Of a DNA stretch of 64,000 nucleotides, positions 39,019 to 46,193 are shown piece after piece (the stretch's first letter is position 1; each line of letters begins with the position of its first letter). Location: assembly GCA_044222245.1 (NCBI GenBank), contig JBGANQ010000001.1, forward strand, positions 1-64,000, in the 5' to 3' direction. The position numbers and the translations under genes are program-made. Origin of the DNA: CALFML01 sp044222245 (GTDB lineage: Bacteria; Myxococcota_A; Polyangia; Palsa-1104; JAEUJZ01). The notes beneath the pieces are model-generated. The model was not told where the DNA came from. It made no database searches and was given only the letters and a program-made list of their open reading frames with translations.

Positions 39019-39693
39019 ATGCACCGAGTCGGCCCGCGTCTGGCAGTTCTATCTTGGCCCTTGTTGGCTCGGCTCTTGTTGGCTCGGCCCTTGTTGGCTC
39101 GGCTCTTGTTGGCGTGGCTCTTGGTGCCGCTGCTCGGCGCCGCAGCGAAGGCGGAGCCCAAGCCGGGCGCCGCGCCGCCGGTGACCGCTCGCAGCCTGCC
39201 AGCGTCAAGCGGCGTGCGCTCGGAGGCGCAGACCGTGCTCGCCGCCCCCGCCGAGGAGGTCGCGACGCTGCTGGCCGATCCGCGCAACTTCGTGCCGCTG
39301 TTCCCGGCCCACGCGGTGGACGTGCTGACCTCGGCCGCCGACCTGCAGGTAGTCGCCGTCGAGATGCGCAAGCCGTGGCCGGTGGGCACGGTAAAGTGGG
39401 TAGAGGATGTCGAGAAGCGCCGCGACCCCGACGGCAAGTCGTTCGTCGTGCAGCGCACCGCCCACCCCGGCTACTTCAAGCACATGAGCGCCCGCTTCCA
39501 CATCGCCCCCGACCCCGCGGCGGCGACCGAGCGGTGCATCGTGACCTACGAAGTGGCGATGGAGCTCAAGCGCTGGGCGCCCGAGTGGGCGCTGCGGCGG
39601 GGGAACCTAAACGGCATCCTCGATACGATGGCGCGGCTGCGCACCCTGGTCGCCGAGCGCGGCAGGGACCTAGCGGCGCCGGCTCACCAGTAG
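39019..39693 (+). CDS. Secreted SRPBCC (START-like) family protein
   Basis: 224 aa. The signal peptide is unusual, built from four copies of a 15-bp repeat that encode LLARL/LLARP/LLARL/LLAWL (about 15-35), followed by a cut site near GAAAKA. The mature domain (about 60-210) has the SRPBCC pattern: VRSEAQTVLAAPAEEVATLL, DPRNFVPLFP, a long strand set and a final amphipathic helix (NLNGILDTMARLRTLVAER), which together form a lipid or hydrophobic ligand pocket. Ligand and role unknown. Its 3' end overlaps the convergent barrel gene by 10 bp. Confidence 0.75.
   Translation: MHRVGPRLAVLSWPLLARLLLARPLLARLLLAWLLVPLLGAAAKAEPKPGAAPPVTARSLPASSGVRSEAQTVLAAPAEEVATLLADPRNFVPLFPAHAVDVLTSAADLQVVAVEMRKPWPVGTVKWVEDVEKRRDPDGKSFVVQRTAHPGYFKHMSARFHIAPDPAAATERCIVTYEVAMELKRWAPEWALRRGNLNGILDTMARLRTLVAERGRDLAAPAHQ
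39061..39120. repeat. 15-bp tandem repeat inside a signal peptide
   Basis: Four copies of TTGTTGGCTCGGCTC with small changes (39061-39075, 39076-39090, 39091-39105, 39106-39120). Each copy adds five hydrophobic-basic residues to the signal peptide of the SRPBCC-like protein. Confidence 0.92.
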
Positions 39694-41333
39694 GCCTGCA
39701 GCATCGCCGAGCCGCTGAAGACGTTGACGTCGTCCACCCGGTAGTGGCGGCCGGCGACGTTGATCGACTGCCGGAACGCCGGGTTCCAGTCCACCGGGCA
39801 GCTGAGATCGACGCGCGAGGGGTTGCAGTTGCGGCCGCTGTTGGCGGCGTTGCGGTTGGCGCCGTCGGGGTAGCTGATCGAGCCGGCGTCGTCCTGGGTG
39901 ATGATGTGCCCCTGATCGCGCAGGTAGTTGAACGCCAGGCGCAGGCGGGCGTGGTGGAACAGCTCGACGATGGCCGCCGCCTCGGCGGTAAACGTCAGGT
40001 AGTTCTCGATGAGGGTAAGGCCCGTGTAGGGCTGCTGGTAGTAGGCGCTGGCGTTGGTGAGCAGCGCCCGCGGATCACCGGGCACCGCGGTGCTGGCCGA
40101 CTGCCGGCAAGCGGGGTTGAAGGTGCCCTGGGTGATGGCGCTGCCGGTGCCCGGCCGCGGCGTCGGATCCTTGTAGTTGAACGGCTGCGGCAGCGGGTTC
40201 TGATCGTCGCAGATAAGGGCGTTGGAGGCGGCAAAGACCTCCCACGCCTCCGAGTAGCCGCGGCCGAGGAAGTGAAAGTTCAGCCCGGCCTTGAAGTCGA
40301 GCGCCAGCCGGTGCCCCTTGGCCTTGTTCTCCACCGGCGTCGCCTCAAAGCCGAAGGTGGTGCCGGCCTGCTGCTGCGGCGAGGAGAACTTCTGGGCGAA
40401 GCCGTAGTCGGGCTGCCAGGGCGAGCCGCTCTCTTTGCGCGGGATCGGGATGATGTAATAGAGGCCAAAGTAGGGGTCGACGTACTTGAACTTGTGCGAC
40501 AGCGCCGTGCGCACCACGATGCGGTGCACGCCCTCGGACACCCCCTGCCAGCCGCGCTGGCCCTGCGAGTCCAGGGTGGTCGAGGCGTCGATCAGCGTCT
40601 TCTGGACGGGGTTGTTGGCGTCCAGGTAGTTGCGGGTGTTGTCATAGGCCATGATCGTCCCGACGGAGATCTGGCCCTCGACGCCGATCACCCAGGTGGG
40701 CTTGGTCGGGTCGCGGCGCTGCGAGACCGGGGCGCCGGTCAGCGAGATGTTGATCGTATCGAGCAGGTTCGAGCCCGACCCGCCGCGCACCGGCGGCCGG
40801 AAGATGGTGCTGCCGCTGCTCAGCTGATCCGAGGGCTGGATCGGATAGATGCCGTCGAGAAAAGTCGAGGACGAGTTGGCCACGCAGTCCCAGGCGCCGG
40901 CGGGGCACGAGTTCCAGCCGGCGTTTGGATGCAGGTCATACTGCCGCTCGTCGCGCAGCACGAGCGGGATCGACACCGCCAGCTGCAGGTCCTGATACAG
41001 GCCGATGGCAAAATCGAGGGAGAGGCTCTGCCGCCGCTGCGCGAACAGCAGATCGGGGACGATCTCGGTGCGCGACAGCTGGTCGCCCGGCTTTACCTGG
41101 TAGTGCGCGTTGAGGTCCTTGGTCGTCTGCGCGCTCTGAAGAAGCGGCACCGACTCGCGGTTTATCGCCGCGGTCTTATACGTGTACTTGTACGAGACGC
41201 CGGCCTTGAATCCGAAGGGCTTGTCCTTCTCAAACGAGCTGGCCAGGTCGGTGATCTCGGCAGCATGGGCGGGTGCCGCAGCACATGTGAGATACCCCCA
41301 TGTGCAGACGGCAGCGGCGAAATAGACTCGCAT
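39684..41333 (-). CDS. Outer-membrane beta-barrel protein
   Basis: 549 aa from the ATG at 41333, where MRVYFAAAVCTWGYLTCAAAPAHA is a good signal peptide; an in-frame TTG at 41369 overlaps the upstream vertex gene stop (TTGA) and may also be used. The mature chain shows alternating strands rich in Tyr/Phe (FGFKAGVSYKYTYKT, LSLDFAIGLYQDLQLAVSIP, HKFKYVDPYFGLYYIIPIP, LTFTAEAAAIVELFHHARL) and ends in an aromatic residue (LQAYW), a standard barrel-insertion signal. No specific transporter family recognised. It is the last gene of the run that includes the microcompartment vertex genes, so a link with them is possible but unproven. Confidence 0.75.
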   Translation of the reverse strand: MRVYFAAAVCTWGYLTCAAAPAHAAEITDLASSFEKDKPFGFKAGVSYKYTYKTAAINRESVPLLQSAQTTKDLNAHYQVKPGDQLSRTEIVPDLLFAQRRQSLSLDFAIGLYQDLQLAVSIPLVLRDERQYDLHPNAGWNSCPAGAWDCVANSSSTFLDGIYPIQPSDQLSSGSTIFRPPVRGGSGSNLLDTINISLTGAPVSQRRDPTKPTWVIGVEGQISVGTIMAYDNTRNYLDANNPVQKTLIDASTTLDSQGQRGWQGVSEGVHRIVVRTALSHKFKYVDPYFGLYYIIPIPRKESGSPWQPDYGFAQKFSSPQQQAGTTFGFEATPVENKAKGHRLALDFKAGLNFHFLGRGYSEAWEVFAASNALICDDQNPLPQPFNYKDPTPRPGTGSAITQGTFNPACRQSASTAVPGDPRALLTNASAYYQQPYTGLTLIENYLTFTAEAAAIVELFHHARLRLAFNYLRDQGHIITQDDAGSISYPDGANRNAANSGRNCNPSRVDLSCPVDWNPAFRQSINVAGRHYRVDDVNVFSGSAMLQAYW

Positions 41334-41365
41334 AGCGAAACGGTACCGTCTTATAAGCGGTTCCG

Positions 41366-41863
41366 TCAAGTGCTCGGTCGCGCCACAGCAATTCGATCGA
41401 CTATCGCTACGATCGCGGCGTCTATAGGTACGATGGCGGGCCCGTGCCCTAAAGAGGTGGCCGGACCGCTTGCCGACGCCGCGGACCTGGGCTTTGCGCC
41501 GGGGGAAAAGCTCGCGTCGGCGTCGCCAGCGCTCTGGGCGGCGACGCGCGCTGCATGGCCGAAGGCGACCACCACATCGTCGCCGACCCCTGCATCAAGG
41601 AGGTCGACGCACACCACCGCCTCGCAGTCTGGGCCGCCGCGCGGACTTGGCGCCTGATCGCCAGCGCGCACCGCGGCCGCTGCCAGGGGCTCGCCGGTCG
41701 CCGGCTGGGGGGAGCGGTCGCCGCTAAGGGGGGTGGCTGTAGGGTCTGTGAGGTCTACCAGATCCGCCAGATGATAGGGCCTTACAAGCAGGAGCTTCAG
41801 CCCTTGCACCTGCGGCCACTTCACAGTGGACCACACGGTGCCGATGACTCTGCCAACAAACAT
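41366..41863 (-). CDS. Microcompartment vertex protein, EutN/CcmL (BMC-P) family, copy 4
   Basis: 165 aa from the ATG at 41863, which overlaps the stop of copy 3 by one base (TGATG). Core matches the BMC-P fold: MFVGRVIGTVWSTVKWPQVQGLKLLLVRP, then CVDLLDAGVGDDVVVAFG and the final PIDAAIVAIVDRI. Between these blocks are two insertions, about 45 residues after the second strand and about 30 before the last, making it much longer than the usual 85-100 aa. BMC-P proteins form pentamers that cap the vertices of bacterial microcompartment shells. The insertions would project from the pentamer surface. Confidence 0.87.
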   Translation of the reverse strand: MFVGRVIGTVWSTVKWPQVQGLKLLLVRPYHLADLVDLTDPTATPLSGDRSPQPATGEPLAAAAVRAGDQAPSPRGGPDCEAVVCVDLLDAGVGDDVVVAFGHAARVAAQSAGDADASFSPGAKPRSAASASGPATSLGHGPAIVPIDAAIVAIVDRIAVARPST

Positions 41864-42321
41864 CAGGCACCTCGCCCGGTCAATGAGTAGCCGTCCGGGT
41901 CGGCCGCCGCCCGATCCGCGCTCGCGGCGCCGCGCGGCGTCGGCGCGGCGGGCACCGCGTCGGCTTTCGGGTCCGCGTCGGCCTCTGGGTCCGCGTCGGC
42001 GTCCGCGTCCGCTTCCGGCTCGATGAGCATCGCCACCGCCGCATCGCACAGCTCGTGGCGGTTGTCGGGGCCCGGCACAAGGACGTTGCGGGCGCCGGAG
42101 CCATAGGCCAGCAGCACCTCCTGTCCGGAGCGGACATCCAAGGTATCCACTGCCACCACCAGCGGCGCCATCCCCAGCGCGGCCACCTGGGGCGGCGACC
42201 AGCGGCCTTGGGGCGGCTCGGGCGAGTCCGGATACTCCAGCACTAGCTTCAGCTGCCTGCCGGCGAGCCCGGGGGCCTTGCGGGTGGCCCAGATCTCGCC
42301 TATGACCAGACCGCGCTTCAT
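41863..42321 (-). CDS. Microcompartment vertex protein, EutN/CcmL (BMC-P) family, copy 3, acidic tail
   Basis: 152 aa. BMC-P core in residues 1-103: MKRGLVIGEIWATRKAPGL, KLVLEYP, VVAVDTLDVRSGQEVLLAYGSGARNVL and AAVAMLI. The usual final IVD motif is altered to MLIEPE and runs into an Asp/Ala-rich tail (about 104-120, ADADADADPEADADPKAD) followed by a Pro/Ala/Asp segment. Its ATG overlaps the stop of copy 2 by 4 bp. The tail looks disordered and strongly negative. It may recruit a partner or sit outside the shell. Confidence 0.85.
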   Translation of the reverse strand: MKRGLVIGEIWATRKAPGLAGRQLKLVLEYPDSPEPPQGRWSPPQVAALGMAPLVVAVDTLDVRSGQEVLLAYGSGARNVLVPGPDNRHELCDAAVAMLIEPEADADADADPEADADPKADAVPAAPTPRGAASADRAAADPDGYSLTGRGA

Positions 42322-42818
42322 CTTGTGGCTCCTCGGTGAGTCGGCGCCGCGGTCGTGTCAGGGCCAGGTCCGGCACCGGGTCCGGGTCCAGCGCCGGGTC
42401 CAGGTTCAGAGCCAGACCCAGAGCCACCGGTTGCCCACGCTGGCGCCGGTCCAATGAAGCGCAGCGGCCGCTGCCCGGGGAGCTCGGCCGGACCCGCGGC
42501 AAGGTCAACGCGGTCGATGATCGCCATCACCGCGGCTTCGACCGGCAGCCACGCCGCCCCCGCATAGCCCGGCACCGCCGTCGCCGCTGCGACCGCCGCA
42601 CCCTGGGTCTGGGTCAGCCACTGGCGGGCCGGCTCGCCCAGGCAGACGATCACGTCTTCGCCCTCGCCGGCGCCCAGCGTGTCGATGGCCACGACGTGCG
42701 CGACCTCGAACGGCGGGCCGTACCACAGGTGCGGCTGCACCAAAAGCAGCTTCGCCCCCTCAAGCCCCGGGTGCTTGCGCGTCGCCCACAGCTCGCCGAC
42801 CACCCGCCCGAGGATCAT
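42318..42818 (-). CDS. Microcompartment vertex protein, EutN/CcmL (BMC-P) family, copy 2, Gly-Pro tail
   Basis: 166 aa from the ATG at 42818, which overlaps the stop of copy 1 by 4 bp. Canonical BMC-P core: MILGRVVGELWATRKHPGLEG, AKLLLVQP, HVVAIDTLGAGEGEDVIVCLG, LPVEAAVMAIIDRVDL. After about residue 125 there is a Gly/Ser/Pro-rich tail (GSGSGSEPGPGAGPGPGAG) that is not part of the pentamer fold. It is the closest of the four to ordinary vertex proteins apart from this tail. Confidence 0.9.
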   Translation of the reverse strand: MILGRVVGELWATRKHPGLEGAKLLLVQPHLWYGPPFEVAHVVAIDTLGAGEGEDVIVCLGEPARQWLTQTQGAAVAAATAVPGYAGAAWLPVEAAVMAIIDRVDLAAGPAELPGQRPLRFIGPAPAWATGGSGSGSEPGPGAGPGPGAGPGPDTTAAPTHRGATR

Positions 42819-43135
42819 CGTCGCTCCCGCTCGCCAGCCCGGCGGCGGGCGCGCGCGGCGTCGTCCTCGGTCAGCTCCAAGGGAGCGCCGGGGCTGTCCA
42901 CTCCGTCGACGATGGCGATGATGATGTCTTTTTCGGCGACCTGGGCGCCCACCGTCAGGTCGCGGACCCGCGAGCCGTGCGCGACCAGCACCCACTCGCC
43001 CGGTCCAGCGCCCAGGGCATCCACGGCGCACAGGCGGCCGCCTTGCAGCGTGCGCAGCTCCAGCACCTTGCGGCCGTTCAGGCCCTCGGCGTGCCGCGTC
43101 CCCCACACCGGCCCGACGACACGCGCGAGCAGCAC
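42815..43135 (-). CDS. Microcompartment vertex protein, EutN/CcmL (BMC-P) family, copy 1
   Basis: 106 aa, near the usual family length. Core: MLLARVVGPVWGTRHAEGLNG, KVLELRTLQGG, CAVDALGAGPGEWVLVAHGSRVRDL, IIIAIVDGVD, then a short basic C-terminus (ARARRRAGERERR). First of four vertex genes in a row, 13 bp after the two-repeat protein gene. No BMC-H, BMC-T or signature enzyme is in the window. Confidence 0.88.
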   Translation of the reverse strand: MLLARVVGPVWGTRHAEGLNGRKVLELRTLQGGRLCAVDALGAGPGEWVLVAHGSRVRDLTVGAQVAEKDIIIAIVDGVDSPGAPLELTEDDAARARRRAGERERR

Positions 43136-43148
43136 GGCAGCCTCTTGG

Positions 43149-43502
43149 CTAGGCTTTGGCCCGCTTGGCCGCCCGCTCCAGCGAGTGGAACTGATCGTAC
43201 AGCTTGCCGAGCGGCAGCGAGCTGAGCTTGCTGCGGTAGTCCTCGTCCTTGCCGCGGCGCTGCAAGAGGAGCAGCGCGTCCACGAGCTTGTCCTTGCTGC
43301 CCCAGCGCTCGGCGACCGTCCGCCCCATCTTGTGCAGGCGGATCAGCTTGGAGTTGGCGGCCGACAGGAGGCGGGTGCGGAAGGCGTCCTTGTCGTCTTC
43401 ACCGCGCGACAGGACTCCTTCGGGCAGCGCGGTCAGGGCGTCGACCAGCTGCTCCTTCGACCCAAACTGCTCCTTGACCAGGGAAAGCGGTGACTTCTTC
43501 AT
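43149..43502 (-). CDS. Small two-repeat helical protein at head of vertex-gene operon
   Basis: 117 aa from the ATG at 43502 (MKKSPLSLVKEQFGSKEQL), with AGAGAG just upstream and GAGGAG a little further. Two internal repeats of about 48 residues: VKEQFGSKEQLVDALTALPE with KDAFRTRLLSAANSKLIRL, then VAERWGSKDKLVDALLLLQR with DEDYRSKLSSLPLGKLYDQF. All helical, rich in Lys/Leu, with no signal peptide. No family recognised. Position directly before four BMC-P genes makes it a candidate partner, linker or regulator of them, by context only. Confidence 0.75.
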   Translation of the reverse strand: MKKSPLSLVKEQFGSKEQLVDALTALPEGVLSRGEDDKDAFRTRLLSAANSKLIRLHKMGRTVAERWGSKDKLVDALLLLQRRGKDEDYRSKLSSLPLGKLYDQFHSLERAAKRAKA

Positions 43503-43593
43503 CTCTCTGTGCTCCTCGGACTCTGAGATACGTAAGGCTGCGTTTGGCTGTGGGGCCACGGTGACAGACCGTTGCGCAGCCATATGCGCGGCA

Positions 43594-43622
43594 ATTTATC
43601 ACTGCAAACAAGTACTTAACAA
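43594..43622 (-). promoter_or_regulatory. Promoter of the two-repeat/vertex-gene operon
   Basis: Minus strand: TTGTTA (43617-43622), 17-nt spacer, ATAAAT (43594-43599). It lies in the only AT-rich patch between this operon and the upstream lipoprotein gene. The spacer holds an AAGTACTT palindrome at 43610-43617. Confidence 0.5.
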
Positions 43623-43662
43623 GAACAAGCGGCGCGGGCGGGGAGACTACAGCAGCGCCGGC

Positions 43663-44691
43663 CTACATGCCACCAAACTGCTTGGCCATGCCGGACAGGC
43701 GCGTCGTCAGGTCGTCGACCTGCTGCTGGTTCATGTTGACGTTGAGCGAGAAGGTGTTCTTCTTCGCGTCGACCTTGACGGTGTCGAGAAAGCTGCCCAT
43801 GCCCATCATCTGCACCGCCGGCGCGGTCTTAAGCTTGGCCACCTGATCGCTGGCCAGGGTCTTGAGCGCCGCGGCGTCGGCATCGGTGCCCAGGTCCAGG
43901 TAGGCGGCGAGGCTTACGCCCTTGCTCGGATCGATCGAGCCGGACACGCTCTTGAGCGTCTTCACCGGCGCCATCATCGGGCTGGAGCCGAGCTTCTCGA
44001 CCATGCTCGGCGGCACCACGCCGGCCCACCACAGGGCGTCGCTCGTGTGGGTGCGCTTGATGAGGTCGACCAGCGCCGGGTTCTCCTTGGCGCTCTGGAC
44101 GCCGCCCTTGCCGCCGTACAGGTCGACGATGCGCTTTATCCACTCTTTGCCGCCCACCGCCACGCCGCGCTTGCCGAGCGAGGCCAGGTAGGTCGGCTGC
44201 CGGCCCTCGGCCCCGTACAGCTTCACGCCGTTGTAGTCGGTCTCGGTGATCGTCTCGTTCTTCTCTTTGGAGGTGAGCTTCATGCAGTTCACCACCGTCT
44301 CGGGGCTGAACTTGCCCTTGACGAGCATGGCGAACTCTTTCTGCTCGGTGACGTTCTGCGGGAAGGCGAGGAAGACCGAGTCGACCTCTTTGAGCGGATC
44401 GAAGCTGCACTTCTTGACGAAGGCGTCGTAGTCGCCCTTGGACTTGGCGTCGGTGTTGAGCTTGTCCATCGCCCGCTTCCACAGCGAGCTCTCGCGCGCC
44501 TGGGTCAGGTTGACCATCAGGACGACGTCCGCGTCGCGAGGAACCAGGGCCAAGTCGTCCTTAGCCGCCCCGGACCCCGAGGTCCGGTTGCACGCCGGCT
44601 GGGTCACAAGGAGGGTGCCAAAGAGGAGCACCGACTTCTGAAAAAGCGAAGTGGAGGCGGGACGGGACATGGCCAGGGACAGATTTGACAT
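43663..44691 (-). CDS. Putative lipoprotein of unknown function
   Basis: 342 aa. Signal sequence LLFGTLLVTQPAC suggests a lipobox Cys near residue 34, although QPAC is a weak box. The mature part begins ALVPRDADVVLMVNLTQARESSLWK and has repeated units of alternating strands and helices, resembling the DUF3352-type secreted proteins by eye. The ATG at 44691 has GAGGA 6 nt upstream and a strong promoter. C-terminus is Met/Gln-rich (MNQQQVDDLTTRLSGMAKQ). Function unknown. Confidence 0.72.
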   Translation of the reverse strand: MSNLSLAMSRPASTSLFQKSVLLFGTLLVTQPACNRTSGSGAAKDDLALVPRDADVVLMVNLTQARESSLWKRAMDKLNTDAKSKGDYDAFVKKCSFDPLKEVDSVFLAFPQNVTEQKEFAMLVKGKFSPETVVNCMKLTSKEKNETITETDYNGVKLYGAEGRQPTYLASLGKRGVAVGGKEWIKRIVDLYGGKGGVQSAKENPALVDLIKRTHTSDALWWAGVVPPSMVEKLGSSPMMAPVKTLKSVSGSIDPSKGVSLAAYLDLGTDADAAALKTLASDQVAKLKTAPAVQMMGMGSFLDTVKVDAKKNTFSLNVNMNQQQVDDLTTRLSGMAKQFGGM

Positions 44692-44717
44692 GGATTTCCT
44701 CGGGAAAAATTCTCGCC

Positions 44718-44747
44718 TTTATAGGTGCCGGCGAGAGCGTGTGTCAA
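44718..44747 (-). promoter_or_regulatory. Strong sigma-70 promoter of the putative lipoprotein gene
   Basis: Minus strand: perfect TTGACA (44742-44747), 18-nt spacer, TATAAA (44718-44723), ending 26 nt before the ATG and its ribosome-binding site. Confidence 0.75.
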
Positions 44748-44804
44748 GGCGCTCGCAGAACTGCGCGCAACGATGCAGGACTCGGCAGCCTGCCTGCTCG
44801 ACTC

Positions 44805-45809
44805 TCAAAGCGTCTCAGCGGCGGTCGCCGGAGCCGTCGGGCTCGCCGCCGGCGCTTCACCGATAGCGGCAGGACCCAGCGCCGACTCCGCTGGCGCCGC
44901 CCCGGCCAGACCGACGACGTCTTTGGCCTCCGCTGCATTTACGTTGGCCTCGTCGCGCTCCTCCAGCTCGGGCGCCGGGGCCGCCGCGTGGCGCTGGTCG
45001 TCTCGGGCCGGCTCCTCGCGACCGTAGCGAGCGCGCTCGCCGGGGCGCGAGTAGTCGATCCAGTAGGCCGCCCGCGTCCGCCCCACATCGACGTGAATGA
45101 AGCCGGCGTGCGGGTAGTAGCCAAGGCCGATCTTGGGATAGGTGGTGCGCAGGTAGTCGCGCACCTCTTCGTTGCTGACGCCGGCGACCTGGAAGTCGCA
45201 GGCGACGCCGCGCTTGTGCGGGCTGCGCGGGTTGCCCTTCTGGCGGGCGATGGCCGGCGCCCGGTAGCCGGCGACGATCCGCAGCTTGGCGTTGTGGTAG
45301 TGCCGCGCCGTCGCGTACAGGATCTGGATGAGCCGCTCGCTGATCGAGTGCCGCTTGCCGGTGTGGTGGCAGCGCAGCAGCTGCGCCAGCGCCCGCAGCT
45401 TGGCGGCCGAGAAGCCGCCGCGCGGTGAGTCGGCGCGCAGCCTGTAGGTGGCGTGGGTGGTCAGGTGCTCCAGCTCGATGGTCGGCGGCGCTGCCTTCAG
45501 CAGCGGCGGCGCGGTGTGACGACCGCTCGGCTTGGACTTCCAGCTGACCTCGCCAGCGGTCCGCCGGTGCCCGAGCGCCGCCGCGGTGAGCAGCGGCACC
45601 CGCCCCTGGACGTGAGCAGGGCCAGGGCCAGAGCCAGAGCCAGACCCAGACCCAGACCCAGACCCATGAAGACCCGGCACCCGCGAGCTGGAGCCCTGAG
45701 TCAGGCCGCCGTCCCGCCCCGCCGGACTCCCACCGCCTGGCAGCGCCGCGGCGCGCAGGCTGAGGAGCACCGTCAGAGCAAAGCTCATCCTCTGGAGCCA
45801 CGACTGCAT
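44805..45809 (-). CDS. Secreted M15-type peptidase (DUF882/YcbK-like)
   Basis: 334 aa from the ATG at 45809, where MQSWLQRMSFALTVLLSLRAAA gives a signal peptide; longer forms start with Cys/Arg-rich sequence. After a Ser-Gly dipeptide repeat (SGSGSGSGSG, about 50-60) and a linker, residues 130-265 form a zinc D-Ala-D-Ala peptidase-like domain: IVAGYRAPAIARQKG, HKRGVACDFQVAG (His and Asp ligands), and GFIHVDVGRTRAAYW (final His). YcbK/DUF882 relatives act on peptidoglycan stem peptides or serve as lipoprotein partners. The C-terminal 80 residues are Ala/Glu/Pro-rich. Confidence 0.8.
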   Translation of the reverse strand: MQSWLQRMSFALTVLLSLRAAALPGGGSPAGRDGGLTQGSSSRVPGLHGSGSGSGSGSGSGPGPAHVQGRVPLLTAAALGHRRTAGEVSWKSKPSGRHTAPPLLKAAPPTIELEHLTTHATYRLRADSPRGGFSAAKLRALAQLLRCHHTGKRHSISERLIQILYATARHYHNAKLRIVAGYRAPAIARQKGNPRSPHKRGVACDFQVAGVSNEEVRDYLRTTYPKIGLGYYPHAGFIHVDVGRTRAAYWIDYSRPGERARYGREEPARDDQRHAAAPAPELEERDEANVNAAEAKDVVGLAGAAPAESALGPAAIGEAPAASPTAPATAAETL

Positions 45810-46193
45810 CAGGATCCGCGTAGCAAATCCCGGGTGGCGATCGCAAGCGTTTTCTCTCATGACGGCCCAGCCAGTATGCCACCGGCAGCACGAGGGAGCC
45901 AAAGCAGGCTCGCCCTGCCTGCAGCCTATCTGCTGAGCGCCGCTGGCGATGCGGGCTGGGTGTTACTGGCCGTTCACAGTGCTGCCGTGGAAACGTCACG
46001 CCGTTTATTCACCGGCGTAGGCATTGGCGCCGCTTGGGCGTATCGTGGATCGTGTAGTAGCGGGTTTCGTCGACGGAGATTCGCAAGCGGGCGATCCGCC
46101 CGGCCCGAGCGCGGCAGACGTCAGCGGCCGGCCCCGGAGGCGGTCCGAGACCTGGCCCGAAACTGGCTACTACCTCGGGACAGGAGGATGAAA
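45810..46193. other. Divergent intergenic region
   Basis: 384 bp between the M15-type peptidase gene and the Tyr/Pro-rich protein gene. It presumably holds both promoters, but no convincing -35/-10 pair was found and no RNA gene was recognised. Confidence 0.5.

Noticed and set aside
38844..41657. A plus-strand open frame of over 900 codons
   Set aside because: It runs antisense through the SRPBCC, barrel and vertex genes, is Arg/Pro-rich and matches no family; a GC-rich shadow frame.
45018..45032. CGTAGCGAGCGCGC match to the intergenic element core
   Set aside because: Lies inside the M15-type peptidase coding sequence and only the short core matches; probably chance.
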